Origin: Cyanophora paradoxa | Lineage: Eukaryota > Glaucocystophyceae > Cyanophorales > Cyanophoraceae | Assembly: GCA_004431415.1 (NCBI GenBank) | Contig: QPMI01000118.1 | Coordinates: 1 to 44,528 of the forward strand | DNA: 44,528 bases | Direction: 5' to 3' | Shown: positions 19,801-34,800 of the stretch, piece after piece | Layout: each line of letters opens with the position of its first letter | How positions within the stretch are numbered: position 1 is the first letter of the stretch | Translations under genes and position numbers: made by a program | Notes under the pieces: generated by a model | Told to the model about the DNA's origin: nothing | The model's input: only the letters and a program-made list of their open reading frames with translations | Databases searched by the model: none

Positions 19801-22800
19801 CGTTCGCCAGCATTGCTGAAACAGGCAACCCACTCGAGACAAGAATCCCCTACTCGTCTCCGTATTCGAACGATGGTGGTCTTAACCAGCGTCTCTCTGC
19901 GGGGAACACCATCTACGATGACTCGTTCAACCTCACCGATGTCGGCTGGGCCATGCCCGTCGGGGGCTCCTCCAGCTTCGACCTGATCATCCGTTGCCCG
20001 AAGGGCCAGCAAGCACGGTGCCTGCTGCCGGTGTGCAGCTGCCCGACCGGGGACCAGAATCTGGCCAGGCCGGAGTCGCTCGACAAGCTGATGACGCTGG
20101 TGCGATAATCTTCCTCTGCTCTGCAGTGATCACCCCTTACTTCATTTTACGCAGGCCGCAAATATCACCTACCAGCTCAGCCGCGGCTCTATCCCGGACG
20201 CCGAAGTCGAGCAATGCATTAACGCTATCAATGGCATCTTCGGCGAAACAAACACAGACGCCATCATGTCTGGAACGACTCGAACCGCCGCCGGCATTCT
20301 CGCAGAGCTCCTCCGCGTCATGTTCGTTCACACCGGCTTTTCGATCGCTTTTCTGGAGCTAACCGCCTGCCGGCAGTGAGGCGGGCCAGCTTCCGTACGA
20401 TGTCACGTACGCGGCTGTGGAATCGCTGAACCGAATGCTGTGGAACCAGAATCAGCCGAACGACGTAGCGTGCGTTTGCGGCCGTGTTTGCTCACAATAT
20501 CGATCTATCTCACGCACCCTTGCTCACAGGACCGGCCGCCCCGACGCGCCGGGGGTCAAGCTGTCGAATATCACTATTTCGTCGATCTTCGTCACCGTCA
20601 ACTACCCGTCGTCCGTGATCCCCAGCGACGTGATCATGACGATCATCTACCGCCAAGGCCCAGAAGACGCAGAGCCGGTTCTGTTGGAGAGTCTGCCGAA
20701 CGGGCAGAACACGTACAACGACGAGGGGCTGCACTACGGCACCGTCTACACTTACACGGCGACCTTCACCCTGTCGAACGCGATCACCAGCCAGGTCTCC
20801 GATCCGGTCTCTGGCCTCACGCTCCTCCCCGTCGTGCCTACGCCGGTGATCACTGAAATCATCGAAGTCACCGAGAACTGTGAGCCTCTTGTTTGCTTGA
20901 ATTTGCTCGCATGTTCTGAATTCGTTTCTTCGCAGACGTCCAGCTGGCGTTCACGGCGGAGTGGTCAACGAACGGCATCGATGTCGATTTTATCCAGGCG
21001 AATCACACGCAGTACCCTATCTCCGTCCTGATCGCGCCAACGAAGAGGCGGGCGAACCGCCGTATGCTGGCCGCCGGCGAGCTTGCATTCAACGTACCGA
21101 GGGTCAGGGTCACTGAGTTCGGCGCTCTCAACTTCAGCGACTTCGACCTCGCTCCAGGGTCTGTCTACGACTACAACATCATGGCCCACGCCGAGAGCGG
21201 GGCCTTCTCCGCGGGATCGCCGGAGTACCGCATCACCACGTGCCCGTCGCCTCCGTCCCTGGACGTCATCTACGTGACCTGGAACTATGTCAACGTCTCG
21301 GTCGTCGAGCCGCTGGATAGGTCCGCTCAGGTGGCCGTTCGGGCGTACCTGAGGCGCCGCTACGAGCGCTCGGGAGCCGACGTGACGCTGCTGGTGAAGG
21401 AGGACGTCGTCCCGAAGCTCGATGTGACGCTGCCTTACTTGGACAAAGAAGTGCTCCCGGGGCGCGTGATCATCTACTCGGCGCGGTACGCCGTCCTCAA
21501 CTACGAGAAGCTGTACTACTCGCGGTGGACGGAGAACATCCCCGTCTACACCCCGCCGAGCCCTCCGGAGATCAATGCGACGCCCGTGAATTCGACCTGC
21601 GTCAGCGTCACCGTCTCGTGCCCTGCCGACGCCACGGAGCAGTACATCCGCAACGTGACCATCTACCGCGACGGCACACCGATCGCCACCCTGCCCGCCT
21701 GCGACGGGAACACGGATCCAGTTACCATCGTCGACTGCGGGGTCATTCCGGGCGGCGACCACACGTACACCTCGACTTTCAACGGCGATCACGGCACGAC
21801 CTCTGAATCATCCCAGGCGGCTCCCACGGAGCTCCCGCCATCGCCCCCGACTCTCGGCAAGGAGAACGTGGAGGACAAGAGCGCCGACATTAATATTTTC
21901 CTTCCGACCGACGGCAGCGCCACCGGGAACAACTCCGTGGTCGGGGCGTACCTGCTCCGCAACGGCGAGCCCGTCAATGATGTTCAGGGTGGCCCGTTGA
22001 ACGAGGGCGGCTGGGTCGAAGGGCCCGGCGACTGGACGTACCCGGACTCGGCCCTCAGCCCCGGCACCGAGTACACGTACGAAGCGTACATCGTCCGCGA
22101 AAACGGCCTCAAGTCGGCGACGTCGGAGCCGCTGACGTTCTGGACGCCCTGCTCACCGCCGCAAGTGGTGGCGACGTCGCCGACTACGGATTGCATCACC
22201 GTGATTATCACGCTTCAGGATCCCGTTTCCTCTGCGCTCGTGATCAACGTCACGAGGTCCACCGAGGGCGAGGCTCCCGTGGATGTCCGGTCGATCATCG
22301 TGCAGCCTAATGTCACCGTATACTCCTTTGAGGACTGTGGCCTGAATGCGGGCCGCCCGTACAACTACACTGCGACCGTGGACGGCAAGGGCGACACCAC
22401 CTCCGACCCTTCTAAGCCGGCTGAGGAATCGACCGTGCCCCCGCCACCCATCCTTACTCTTGGCCCGGACCCGATCACCAAGGACAACGCAACTTTCACG
22501 ATTTCCGTGCCCGATGGCACCAATGCCGACGACATCAAGTCTTTCAATGTGTACTGCAACGATAAGAAAATCGCCAGCGTCACGCTTCCTGCAGATCAGT
22601 CGAGTGTCACGTTCACGCACGATATCCACATCCCCGGCCATTTCTGCAAGTGCGTTGCATCGTTGACTGTCTGGCAGTCATCCGGTCTCAACTCACTCAC
22701 CTCGCAGTTACTCGGCGGAGATCGTATCGAAGTGGGATGAGGTCTCGAAGGAGTCCGAAGATCTCCCGTTGACGACGTCGCCTCTGGCGCCGCTTCCAGC

Positions 22801-25800
22801 TTGGGTCCCGTCGGGCGAGGATGCGAGCGAGGATCCGAAGTGCCGGTTCAAGAACACCATCAAAGCGACCGAGGTTACGATCACCGTTGCGTACCCCAAG
22901 GACGACCCATCGGGTGCCGAGAGCGGAAGCACCGTGACTCTGCTCGTGCTCGTAGTAAATGGCCCCTCGGGTCAGGAGCAGGTTCTTACGCCGCACACGG
23001 ACGCCCAAAATTACAACATCACGATTGTAAACCTGCAGCCGGACACTGTGTACACGATCATCACATACTACCACGGCATCGGAACTGCCCGGTCGTTCAA
23101 TTCGAGCGTCATTGTTCGGACTGCACCGTCTCCGCCGTCTGTTGAGATCACGGACACCTCAAAGACGCACGTTTTCTTGTCGTTGGAGTACCCGCAGACA
23201 GGGGGGAGCTTCTTGAACATTGATTTGAAGAGGCGACTGCTCGCTGACACCGAGGAATGGAATCCAGTAGTTGGGTCACCTTTCCAACCTGGAACGCACA
23301 ACGACAGCGCCGGCATCCTCCCTGGCCGGTACTACTCTTACATCGGCCGAATTGTTACTGATGTGTCCGGCGTGTGCTCTGACTGGTCCACCGCGGCCTC
23401 GAACTGGACGGAGATCTATCCTCCGATCATCCACGTGGACCCTGCCAACAAGACCCTGTCCGGCCTCGGCCCCGCGGTCACGAACGAGAGCGTGCGCATC
23501 AATATTGAGTATCAGACCCTCGAGAACTGGCAGGTAGTGTCCGTGGTGTACTTGTACCGGAATCGCACGGAGGCGTCCATTGGCGATCTCGTCGTCTTTG
23601 GCCAGCCTGACCGTAGTGCGGAGCTCTCTCCGCCGACTCTCATCGACCTGACGGCGAAGCCTGGAAACCGGTACAACTACGTCGCGCGGTTTGATGGCCC
23701 AGGCGAGGTCACTTCGGACTGGTCCAACGAGATCTGGGTCACCACTCCTCCCTCGGCTCCGATCTTGAGCCTGATCTACGCCGATGACGACATTATCACC
23801 ATCGACGTGCTGCCACCCACGGACGGCAGCGCGTTCAACCCCGATGTCCCCGTCTCCATCTTTATTATTCGCGTTGTCGTTAACGAGACTGGTCGGTTCC
23901 CCTCCGACCCCATTCGAGTGGACGAGTTCGGCCCGTGGAACGACTACGGTATCAGTCCTGACTACCGTGAGCCTGCAACTCAGTTTGAATACGTGGCGTA
24001 CTTGGAGACGGCCGATCAGTTCAAGTCGCCGGAATCGAACCGCGTCGACGTCGTCACCGCGCCCACGAGGCCTATCGTTGACGCGGACTACAGCGGCGTC
24101 GTTCTTATCGACGTCCTTCCTGGGCTCATCGAGTACAGTCCGGTCAACGCGTCGGATGTGCCTTTGCAGATCGTTATGCCCGACGACGGCAGCTACGAGG
24201 TGGCGACCGCCATCGTGATCTACCGCGATGGGCTCATCGTGGAGCCTGCTCTGTCGATGGACGTGATTGACTGTAAGGACACTTCTGGGAAGAAGTGCGT
24301 GTACTGGCGGGACGCTGGCCGCTCATCGGCCACATCCTACAAGTACGCGGCCTCCTTCAAGACGGCGCAACCTCTGGTCAACTCGCTGCAGTCGGATAAC
24401 TACACGATAATCTCTGCGCCGGTCAAGCCTGTGCTGGGGGCGTACTCGACGACCACCGACCACAACGTTACGATCAGCGTCCCGTATCCGGCGGGGTCGG
24501 CAGAGAATGTCCGCAGCGCGTCCGTCATCCAAGACACCCAGTGCTTCCGCCTTAGGGTCGGGCAGGACTCGTGGGGAACCCTCGATCCTCTACTCCTCTC
24601 TGGCGGCGAGGACAAGTACACCCTGGTCGATCGCAGCGTAAAGGAAGCCGCGGCTGTCTACAAGTACAAGTGCGTTTTCCGCGGCACCCCTGGCCAGCCG
24701 ATCTACGACACGAAGAGTGTCGAGTCGGAGGCGCTGGATGTGCATCTCCGCCCGGATCCCCCGGTTCTCAGTGGAACGACTGAGAACTCCACGGCTATTA
24801 CATTGACTGCGACGACTACTGGACTGAGTGCTGATATCACCAACGGGACCCGCTTCGAGTGCAACGGCACACTCATTGTTGTGACGGTCCCTGCTTCGGA
24901 ATCCGGTGTGACCTCAACGCTCCTTGGCCAGCTCAAGCCCGGGACAGTGTACACCTGCGTCGCGATTCTGGAATCTCCGTACGGAGACTCGGCGCCGTCT
25001 GTGCCTGAGGTCATCTCTACGGACCCCGCGCTGCCCCCGACTGTTGTCTGGGCTTACAGCAGCGAGCTCGGTGGCCAGACGAACTCTACCGCCGTCTGGC
25101 TCCGGGTGGACAATGTTCCGAACCCGAACGTGCCCGACATCCAAGTTGGCCAGGTCGTCATCCTGACGGATGCCGGTGTTCTTGTCACGACCCTGACGTC
25201 GAGTCCGTGGACGTTTGTGCACGCGGGCCTGACCCAGCGCAAAGAGTACAAGTACAAGGCCTTCTACACTACCCAGGGGGCGGACTCCCTTGCTAGCTCC
25301 GTGACGAGTGCATGGACAGCTCCGGCCGCCCCGGTCGTATCGATGACGGACCGCACCCACACGAGCATCTCGCTTTCAATCACTGAGGACAACACTGGCG
25401 GCGGCGAGAGAATCACGCATACCAAGGTCGAGCGCAGGCTGTTTGATTCGGATACCTGGGCTGCGAACTCCGACTGCTCCACCGACAACCAGCTTCCAGG
25501 CAACACATGCACAGACGATAACGACCTCAGCGCCGGCACCCAGTACGTGTACAGGGCGCGCTTCCTTGGCTGGGGAGGTGCCGAGGACGTCACGGAGGGC
25601 GAATGGTCGACGCCCTTGAACGTGTATTCCGAGGTCGAGCCGCCTGTCCTCACCTGCGTCTCTGCAACAAAGGACAGCGTAACGGGCTCGATCACATACA
25701 AGAATGGCACTGAGGCAGCTACTGAAGTTCGCGTCACTCGGACTTACCCGGACTCGGATCCTACGGCGGTCTTGACGGACAGCTCTGACCCGTGGGAAAC

Positions 25801-28800
25801 ATCGTTCTCTTCCTCTTCTCTCTCATCCGGGACAGTGTACAAATTCAAGGCCGTTGTCGACGGCCTTGGCCAGTCCACATCCGCGGATTCGAACACGCTG
25901 ACGGTGCGGACGGCGCCGAGCGACCCGACTCTTTCGCTTGTGTCTGCTGTGACAAACACCGACACCGGCAAGAGCACGATCACGATTCGCGTGGAGCACC
26001 CTTCGGACAACAGCACCTCAACCGTGATCTCGACTCTTATCTATCGCGTGCCTGCGTGGACCGATGGCGACGGGGTCACTGTGCTCTTAAAGGAGGTCTC
26101 AAGTTCTTCATCCCACGATTATGTTGACGACGACGGGGTTGACGCATCCACTTCGTACACATATCATGCTCAACTGAAGATGAGCGACTTTTGCGGGACA
26201 AATGAGGACGCGGACGTCAACATCCTATCTGCAAACTCAAATGAGCTTACTGTCACGACGCCGTCCGTTGCACCAGCAGTCACGAACGGCCCATACCCGG
26301 CAACGACCTCGACCATCAGCGTGGAGATTGAGCTCCCTGTGGGGTGGGAGAAGAGCAACGGGACGGAGCTCTACCGCGACGGCGCCGGCTCCAGCCCGAT
26401 CGTGACGATCCCGCTCTCGCCGTCGAGCTGCGGGCCGTGCATTCGCAATGCGTCTCTCAGCGGATGCTGTCTCCGATTCAATGACACCGGCCTGGCCGAG
26501 GGCCGCGCGTACAACTACACGGCGCTGCTGACGGTCGACAATGGCGGGGTGCGCGTCACGTCGCCGGAGTCGGCGAAGAAGGAGCTCTGGACCGCCCTGC
26601 CTGCGCCTGTGCCGGTCATCCACGCGAACACGAACTACCCGTCGGTGACGGTGAACGTTTCCCTGCCGCTGGGGCTCGAGAGCGTCGTCGTGAGGACGGT
26701 CTGCTGGGCCAACGCGTCGGCGGTCACCTTCACCGTCTCGGGCGCGCAGTTCGTCGTTTCGAGTGAAGACGGCGCGACGGGCTACAAGGTGGACTGGGCG
26801 ACGGCGTACGTGTGGAAGTGCGTGTTCGAGGGCCAAGGGGGCACGAGAAGCGAGGTGGGCGACGTGGCGGTGACGCTGCCGCCGAAGGCCCCCGTCGTGA
26901 CGATGACGATGGTGGACTCGAACACCATCAAGGTTCACATCGAAATCGAGCACGACGCGAGCAACGTGCTTGCCGACAACTACCAGCTGACCTGCAATGA
27001 CACGAACACGGCGCGCACGGTGGCCATCGAGCGGATGGGCCTGGCGGAGGAGGTCCTCGTGTCCCTGCAGCCGAGCACGACGTACTCGTGCTGGGCGATT
27101 GCGACCTCGTGGGTGGGCCCCTCGCAGGACTCGGACACGGCGTCGGCGACGACGGACGACTCGCCGCAGCCGACCCTCACGACGACTGCCGTCAACGCGA
27201 CGGCGGTGTGGTTGGAGGTCGCGCTGCCGACGCTCGACCCCGTGGTGAATGTGGCGGGGGTGCGGATCTCCCGGGCGATGTCCAGCGCGGCGGGGAGTGA
27301 GTGGACGACGGTCGCGATGGTCCCGACGGCGGACAGCGACGGAGTGTACCGCCACGTGGACACGGGCCGCGCGCACCAGACGGATTACTGGTACAAGGCG
27401 GTGTACCTGACGCCTGCGGACTCGAAGGAGAGCGAATCGAAGCAGGCCCGCACCGGCCCGCCGGCGCCCCAGCTGTCCCTGGGCTACAAGACGGAATTCG
27501 ACCTGAGGGTGGACCTCGCGGAGACCGACCTCAACAAGCTCCGCGTCTCCGAGACGTTCCTGTTGCGCAACTCGTCGCGAGTGTGCAGCGAGGCGTCGGA
27601 CAACTGGCTCGCGTCGTGCGTTGACGGCACCGGGGCCATCAACCCGGCATCACGTACGAGTACACGGCGCAGTACGAGGGCTTGGTCTTCTACAACGGCT
27701 TGGAGCGCAATGAGAGGGGCCTGATCTCGGATCCGCTCCACGTGACGGCGCTGCTGGTGGTGAAGCCGACCATCTCGTACACGCTGGTCACCGCGACGAC
27801 CGCGAAGATCTGCGTGACGTACCCGCGAAACCTCAGCCACGCTGAGATTAAGACGACGGAGTTCTCCCGCCTGTACCTTCCGACAAGCACCCCCAACACG
27901 TTCTCCATCCCCAAGGAGGACGAGTTCGAGGACTGCATAACGCTCACGGGCCTGGAGCCGGCGACGACGTCGAACATCACGGCGTACTACACTACGACGG
28001 GGCTGAACTCGCCGACCTCGGACGTCCTCCAGGTGACGCAGGCGAGCCCGGCAGCGCCGAAGCTGTATGTGAGCTTCGAGCCGGCCTACCCGAACGCGAC
28101 GGCGGTGAAGGTCCAGGTGGTGTACCCGACCGAGCCGGCGGATCCGGAGATGCAGACTGACCCGGCCGAGGACCTCCTGCCGGTCATCAAGCGGATCGAC
28201 CTGTACCGCAACGGCTCGCTCGTTGGCTCGCAGGGCGGAGTCAGCACGTTGGACACGTACGAGTTCATCGACGACGAGCTCGCCCCTGGCCTGCTCTACT
28301 ACTACCAGGCGACGCTGTTCACGCTGTACACGAACTCGCCGAACGGGTCGGCACTGGCGGAGACGGACATCGCCGCCAAGCCCAAGATCACGGCGACGGG
28401 CATCGACCGCAACACGTCGGCGATCACGCTGGTGGTGGACCGCCCGGTGCCGGAGCAGGCGGCGGCAGTGACGATCCGCATCTACCGCGCGCCGTCGGTC
28501 GACGGGACGTACCAGGAGATTGCGGAGATCAACAGCAAGCCGGAGCCGGAGGGCCACTACGTGTACACCGACACGGCTCGCGTGGCGGGGACACAGTACT
28601 GGTACAAGGCGGACTACACGACGTCCGGCGAGCCGGACGGGATCGCCGGGAAGGACTCGGATCTGAGCGATGCGGACGGGGCGTGGACCGCGCCGTCGCC
28701 GCCGGCGTTCAGCCTGAACTCGGCCACGGTGACGGGCTCCAGCGCAGTCACTGTCAGCCTGCACATGGCGCCGTCGGTGGCGAACAGCTCCGTCACCGGC

Positions 28801-31800
28801 TTGGTGGTGTCGCGCGACAGCTTCAGCTTCAGCTGCTCGGCGCCGAGCCCGATCGGATGGTTGGGCGGGGTGGGCGGCACGGCCACGTGCGTGGACGAGG
28901 ACGCTGATCCCGCGACGACGTACACGTACACGGCGCACTACATTGGCCAGGAGGGGCTGACGAGCGAGCGCGCGCACTTCAACGTGACGACGCCACCAGA
29001 AGCACCGCTGGTCGTCAAGGGCCCGTACCGGGCGACGACCTCGACCCTCAGCGTGGAGATTGAGCTCCCTGTGGGGTGGGAGAAGAGCAACGGGACGGAG
29101 CTCTACCGCGACGGCGCCGGCTCCAGCCCGATCGTGACGATCCCGCTCTCGCCGTCGAGCTGCGGGCCGTGCATTCGCAATGCGTCTCTCAGCGGATGCT
29201 GTCTCCGATTCAATGACGCCGGCCTGGCCGAGGGCCGCGCGTACAACTACACGGCGCTGCTGACGGTCGACAATGGCGGGGTGCGCGTCACGTCGCCGGA
29301 GTCGGCGAAGAAGGAGCTCTGGACCGCCCTGCCTGCGCCTGTGCCGGTCATCCACGCGAACACGAACTACCCGTCGGTGACGGTGAACGTTTCCCTGCCG
29401 CTGGGGCTCGAGAGCGTCGTCGTGAGGACGGTCTGCTGGGCCAACGCGTCGGCGGTCACCTTCACCGTCTCGGGCGCGCAGTTCGTCGTTTCGAGTGAAG
29501 ACGGCGCGACGGGCTACAAGGTGGACTGGGCGACGGCGTACGTGTGGAAGTGCGTGTTCGAGGGCCAAGGGGGCACGAGAAGCGAGGTGGGCGACGTGGC
29601 GGTGACGCTGCCGCCGAAGGCCCCCGTCGTGACGATGACGATGGTGGACTCGAACACCATCAAGGTTCACATCGAAATCGAGCACGACGCGAGCAACGTG
29701 CTCGCTGACAACTACCAGCTGACCTGCAATGACACGAACACGGCGCGCACGGTGGCCATCGAGCGGATGGGCCTGGCGGAGGAGGTCCTCGTGTCCCTGC
29801 AGCCGAGCACGACGTACTCGTGCTGGGCGATTGCGACCTCGTGGGTGGGCCCCTCGCAGGACTCGGACACGGCGTCGGCGACGACGGACGACTCGCCGCA
29901 GCCGACCCTCACGACGACTGCCGTCAACGCGACGGCGGTGTGGTTGGAGGTCGCGCTGCCGACGCTCGACCCCGTGGTGAATGTGGCGGGGGTGCGGATC
30001 TCCCGGGCGATGTCCAGCGCGGCGGGGAGTGAGTGGACGACGGTCGCGACGGTCCCGACGGCGGACAGCGACGGAGTGTACCGCCACGTGGACACGGGCC
30101 GCGCGCACCAGACGGATTACTGGTACAAGGCGGTGTACCTGACGCCTGCGGACTCGAAGGAGAGCGAATCGAAGCAGGCCCGCACCGGCCCGCCGGCGCC
30201 CCAGCTGTCCCTGGGCTACAAGACGGAATTCGACCTGAGGGTGGACCTCGCGGAGACCGACCTCAACAAGCTCCGCGTCTCCGAGACGTTCCTGTTGCGC
30301 AACTCGTCGCGAGTGTGCAGCGAGGCGTCGGACAACTGGCTCGCGTCGTGCGTTGACGGCACCGGGGCCATCAACCCCGGCATCACGTACGAGTACACGG
30401 CGCAGTACGAGGGCTTGGTCTTCTACAACGGCTTGGAGCGCAATGAGAGGGGCCTGATCTCGGATCCGCTCCACGTGACGGCGCTGCTGGTGGTGAAGCC
30501 GACCATCTCGTACACGCTGGTCACCGCGACGACCGCGAAGATCTGTGTGACGTACCCGCGAAACCTCAGCCACGCTGAGATAAAGACGACGGAGTTCTCC
30601 CGCCTGTACCTTCCGACAAGCACCCCCAACACGTTCTCCATCCCCAAGGAGGACGAGTTCGAGGACTGCATAACGCTCACGGGCCTGGAGCCGGCGACGA
30701 CGTCGAACATCACGGCGTACTACACTACGACGGGGCTGAACTCGCCGACCTCGGACGTCCTCCAGGTGACGCAGGCGAGCCCGGCAGCGCCGAAGCTGTA
30801 TGTGAGCTTCGAGCCGGCCTACCCGAACGCGACGGCGGTGAAGGTCCAGGTGGTGTACCCGACCGAGCCGGCGGATCCGGAGATGCAGACTGACCCGGCC
30901 GAGGACCTCCTGCCGGTCATCAAGCGGATCGACCTGTACCGCAACGGCTCGCTCGTTGGCTCGCAGGGCGGAGTCAGCACGTTGGACACGTACGAGTTCA
31001 TCGACGACGAGCTCGCCCCTGGCCTGCTCTACTACTACCAGGCGACGCTGTTCACGCTGTACACGAACTCGCCGAACGGGTCGGCACTGGCGGAGACGGA
31101 CATCGCCGCCAAGCCCAAGATCACGGCGACGGGCATCGACCGCAACACGTCGGTGATCACGCTGGTGGTGGACCGCCCGGTGCCGGAGCAGGCGGCGGCA
31201 GTGACGATCCGCATCTACCGCGCGCCGTCGGTCGACGGGACGTACCAGGAGATTGCGGAGATCAACAGCAAGCCGGAGCCGGCGGGCCACTACGTGTACA
31301 CCGACACGGCTCGCGTGGCGGGGACACAGTACTGGTACAAGGCGGACTACACGACGTCCGGCGAGCCGGACGGGATCGCCGGGAAGGACTCGGATCTGAG
31401 CGATGCGGACGGGGCGTGGACCGCGCCGTCGCCGCCGGCGTTCAGCCTGAACTCGGCCACGGTGACGGGCTCCAGCGCAGTCACTGTCAGCCTGCACATG
31501 GCGCCGTCGGTGGCGAACAGCTCCGTCACCGGCTTGGTGGTGTCGCGCGACAGCTTCAGCTTCAGCTGCTCGGCGCCGAGCCCGATCGGATGGTTGGGCG
31601 GGGTGGGCGGCACGGCCACGTGCGTGGACGAGGACGCTGATCCCGCGACGACGTACACGTACACGGCGCACTACATTGGCCAGGAGGGGCTGACGAGCGA
31701 GCGCGCGCACTTCAACGTGACGACGCCACCAGAAGCACCGCTGGTCGTCAAGGCCCGTACCGGGCGACGACCTCGACCATCAGCGTGGAGATTGAGCTCC

Positions 31801-34800
31801 CTGTGGGGTGGGAGAAGAGCAACGGGACGGAGCTCTACCGCGACGGCGCCGGCTCCAGCCCGATCGTGACGATCCCGCTCTCGCCGTCGAGCTGCGGGCC
31901 GTGCATTCGCAATGCGTCTCTCAGCGGATGCTGTCTCCGATTCAACGACACCGGCCTGGCCGAGGGCCGCGCGTACAACTACACGGCGCTGCTGACGGTC
32001 GACAATGGCGGGGTGCGCGTCACGTCGCCGGAGTCGGCGAAGAAGGAGCTCTGGACCGCCCTGCCTGCGCCTGTGCCGGTCATCCACGCGAGCACGAACT
32101 ACCCGTCGGTGACGGTGAACGTTTCCCTGCCGCTGGGGCTCGAGAGCGTCGTCGTGAGGACGGTCTGCTGGGCCAACGCGTCGGCGGTCACCTTCACCGT
32201 CTCGGGCGCGCAGTTCGTCGTTTCGAGTGAAGACGGCGCGACGGGCTACAAGGTGGACTGGGCGACGGCGTACGTGTGGAAGTGCGTGTTCGAGGGCCAA
32301 GGGGGCACGAGAAGCGAGGTGGGCGACGTGGCGGTGACGCTGCCGCCGAAGGCCCCCGTCGTGACGATGACGATGGTGGACTCGAACACCATCAAGGTTC
32401 ACATCGAAATCGAGCACGACGCGAGCAACGTGCTTGCCGACAACTACCAGCTGACCTGCAATGACACGAACACGGCGCGCACGGTGGCCATCGAGCGGAT
32501 GGGCCTGGCGGAGGAGGTCCTCGTGTCCCTGCAGCCGAGCACGACGTACTCGTGCTGGGCGATTGCGACCTCGTGGGTGGGCCCTCGCAGGACTCGGACA
32601 CGGCGTCGGCGACGACGGACGACTCGCCGCAGCCGACCCTCACGACGACTGCCGTCAACGCGACGGCGGTGTGGTTGGAGGTCGCGCTGCCGACGCTCGA
32701 CCCCGTGGTGAATGTGGCGGGGGTGCGGATCTCCCGGGCGATGTCCAGCGCGGCGGGGAGTGAGTGGACGACGGTCGCGACGGTCCCGACGGCGGACAGC
32801 GACGGAGTGTACCGCCACGTGGACGCGGGCCGCGCGCACCAGACGGATTACTGGTACAAGGCGGTGTACCTGACGCCTGCGGACTCGAAGGAGAGCGAAT
32901 CGAAGCAGGCCCGCACCGGCCCGCCGGCGCCCCAGCTGTCCCTGGGCTACAAGACGGAATTCGACCTGAGGGTGGACCTCGCGGAGACCGACCTCAACAA
33001 GCTCCGCGTCTCCGAGACGTTCCTGTTGCGCAACTCGTCGCGAGTGTGCAGCGAGGCGTCGGACAACTGGCTCGCGTCGTGCGTTGACGGCACCGGGGCC
33101 ATCAACCCCGGCATCACGTACGAGTACACGGCGCAGTACGAGGGCTTGGTCTTCTACAACGGCTTGGAGCGCAATGAGAGGGGCCTGATCTCGGATCCGC
33201 TCCACGTGACGGCGCTGCTGGTGGTGAAGCCGACCATCTCGTACACGCTGGTCACCGCGACGACCGTGAAGATCTGCGTGACGTACCCGCGAAACCTCAG
33301 CCACGCTGAGATAAAGACGACGGAGTTCTCCCGCCTGTACCTTCCGACAAGCACCCCCAACACGTTCTCCATCCCCAAGGAGGACGAGTTCGAGGACTGC
33401 ATAACGCTCACGGGCCTGGAGCCGGCGACGACGTCGAACATCACGGCGTACTACACTACGACGGGCTGAACTCGCCGACCTCGGACGTCCTCCAGGTGAC
33501 GCAGGCGAGCCCGGCAGCGCCGAAGCTGTATGTGAGCTTCGAGCCGGCCTACCCGAACGCGACGGCGGTGAAGGTCCAGGTGGTGTACCCGACCGAGCCG
33601 GCGGATCCGGAGATGCAGACTGACCCGGCCGAGGACCTCCTGCCGGTCATCAAGCGGATCGACCTGTACCGCAACGGCTCGCTCGTTGGCTCGCAGGGCG
33701 CAGTCAGCACGTCGGACACGTACGAGTTCATCGACGACGAGCTCGCCCCTGGCCTGCTCTACTACTACCAGGCGACGCTGTTCACGCTGTACACGAACTC
33801 GCCGAACGGGTCGGCACTGGCGGAGACGGACATCGCCGCCAAGCCCAAGATCACGGCGACGGGCATCGACCGCAACACGTCGGCGATCACGCTGGTGGTG
33901 GACCGCCCGGTGCCGGAGCAGGCGGCGGCAGTGACGATCCGCATCTACCGCGCGCCGTCGGTCGACGGGACGTACCAGGAGATTGCGGAGATCAACAGCA
34001 AGCCGGAGCCGGAGGGCCACTACGTGTACACCGACACGGCTCGCGTGGCGGGGACGCAGTACTGGTACAAGGCGGACTACACGACGTCCGGCGAGCCGGA
34101 CGGGATCGCCGGGAAGGACTCGGATCTGAGCGATGCGGACGGGGCGTGGACCGCGCCGTCGCCGCCGGCGTTCAGCCTGAACTCGGCCACGGTGACGGGC
34201 TCCAGCGCGGTCACTGTCAGCCTGCACATGGCGCCGTCGGTGGCGAACAGCTCCGTCACCGGCTTGGTGGTGTCGCGCGACAGCTTCAGCTTCAGCTGCT
34301 CGGCGCCGAGCCCGATCGGATGGTTGGGCGGGGTGGGCGGCACGGCCACGTGCGTGGACGAGGACGCTGATCCCGCGACGACGTACACGTACACGGCGCA
34401 CTACATTGGCCAGGAGGGGCTGACGAGCGAGCGCGCGCACTTCAACGTGACGACGCCACCAGAAGCACCGCTGGTCGTCAAGGGCCCGTACCGGGCGACG
34501 ACCTCGACCATCAGCGTGGAGATTGAGCTCCCTGTGGGGTGGGAGAAGAGCAACGGGACGGAGCTCTACCGCGACGGCGCCGGCTCCAGCCCGATCGTGA
34601 CGATCCCGCTCTCGCCGTCGAGCTGCGGGCCGTGCATTCGCAATGCGTCTCTCAGCGGATGCTGTCTCCGATTCAACGACACCGGCCTGGCCGAGGGCCG
34701 CGCGTACAACTACACGGCGCTGCTGACGGTCGACAATGGCGGGGTGCGCGTCACGTCGCCGGAGTCGGCGAAGAAGGAGCTCTGGACCGCCCTGCCTGCG

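Noticed and set aside
27682-31869. Independent genes starting inside the array after each frame break
   Set aside because: Each new open frame simply resumes the same repeat unit after a one-base homopolymer deletion. There is no promoter or signal peptide.
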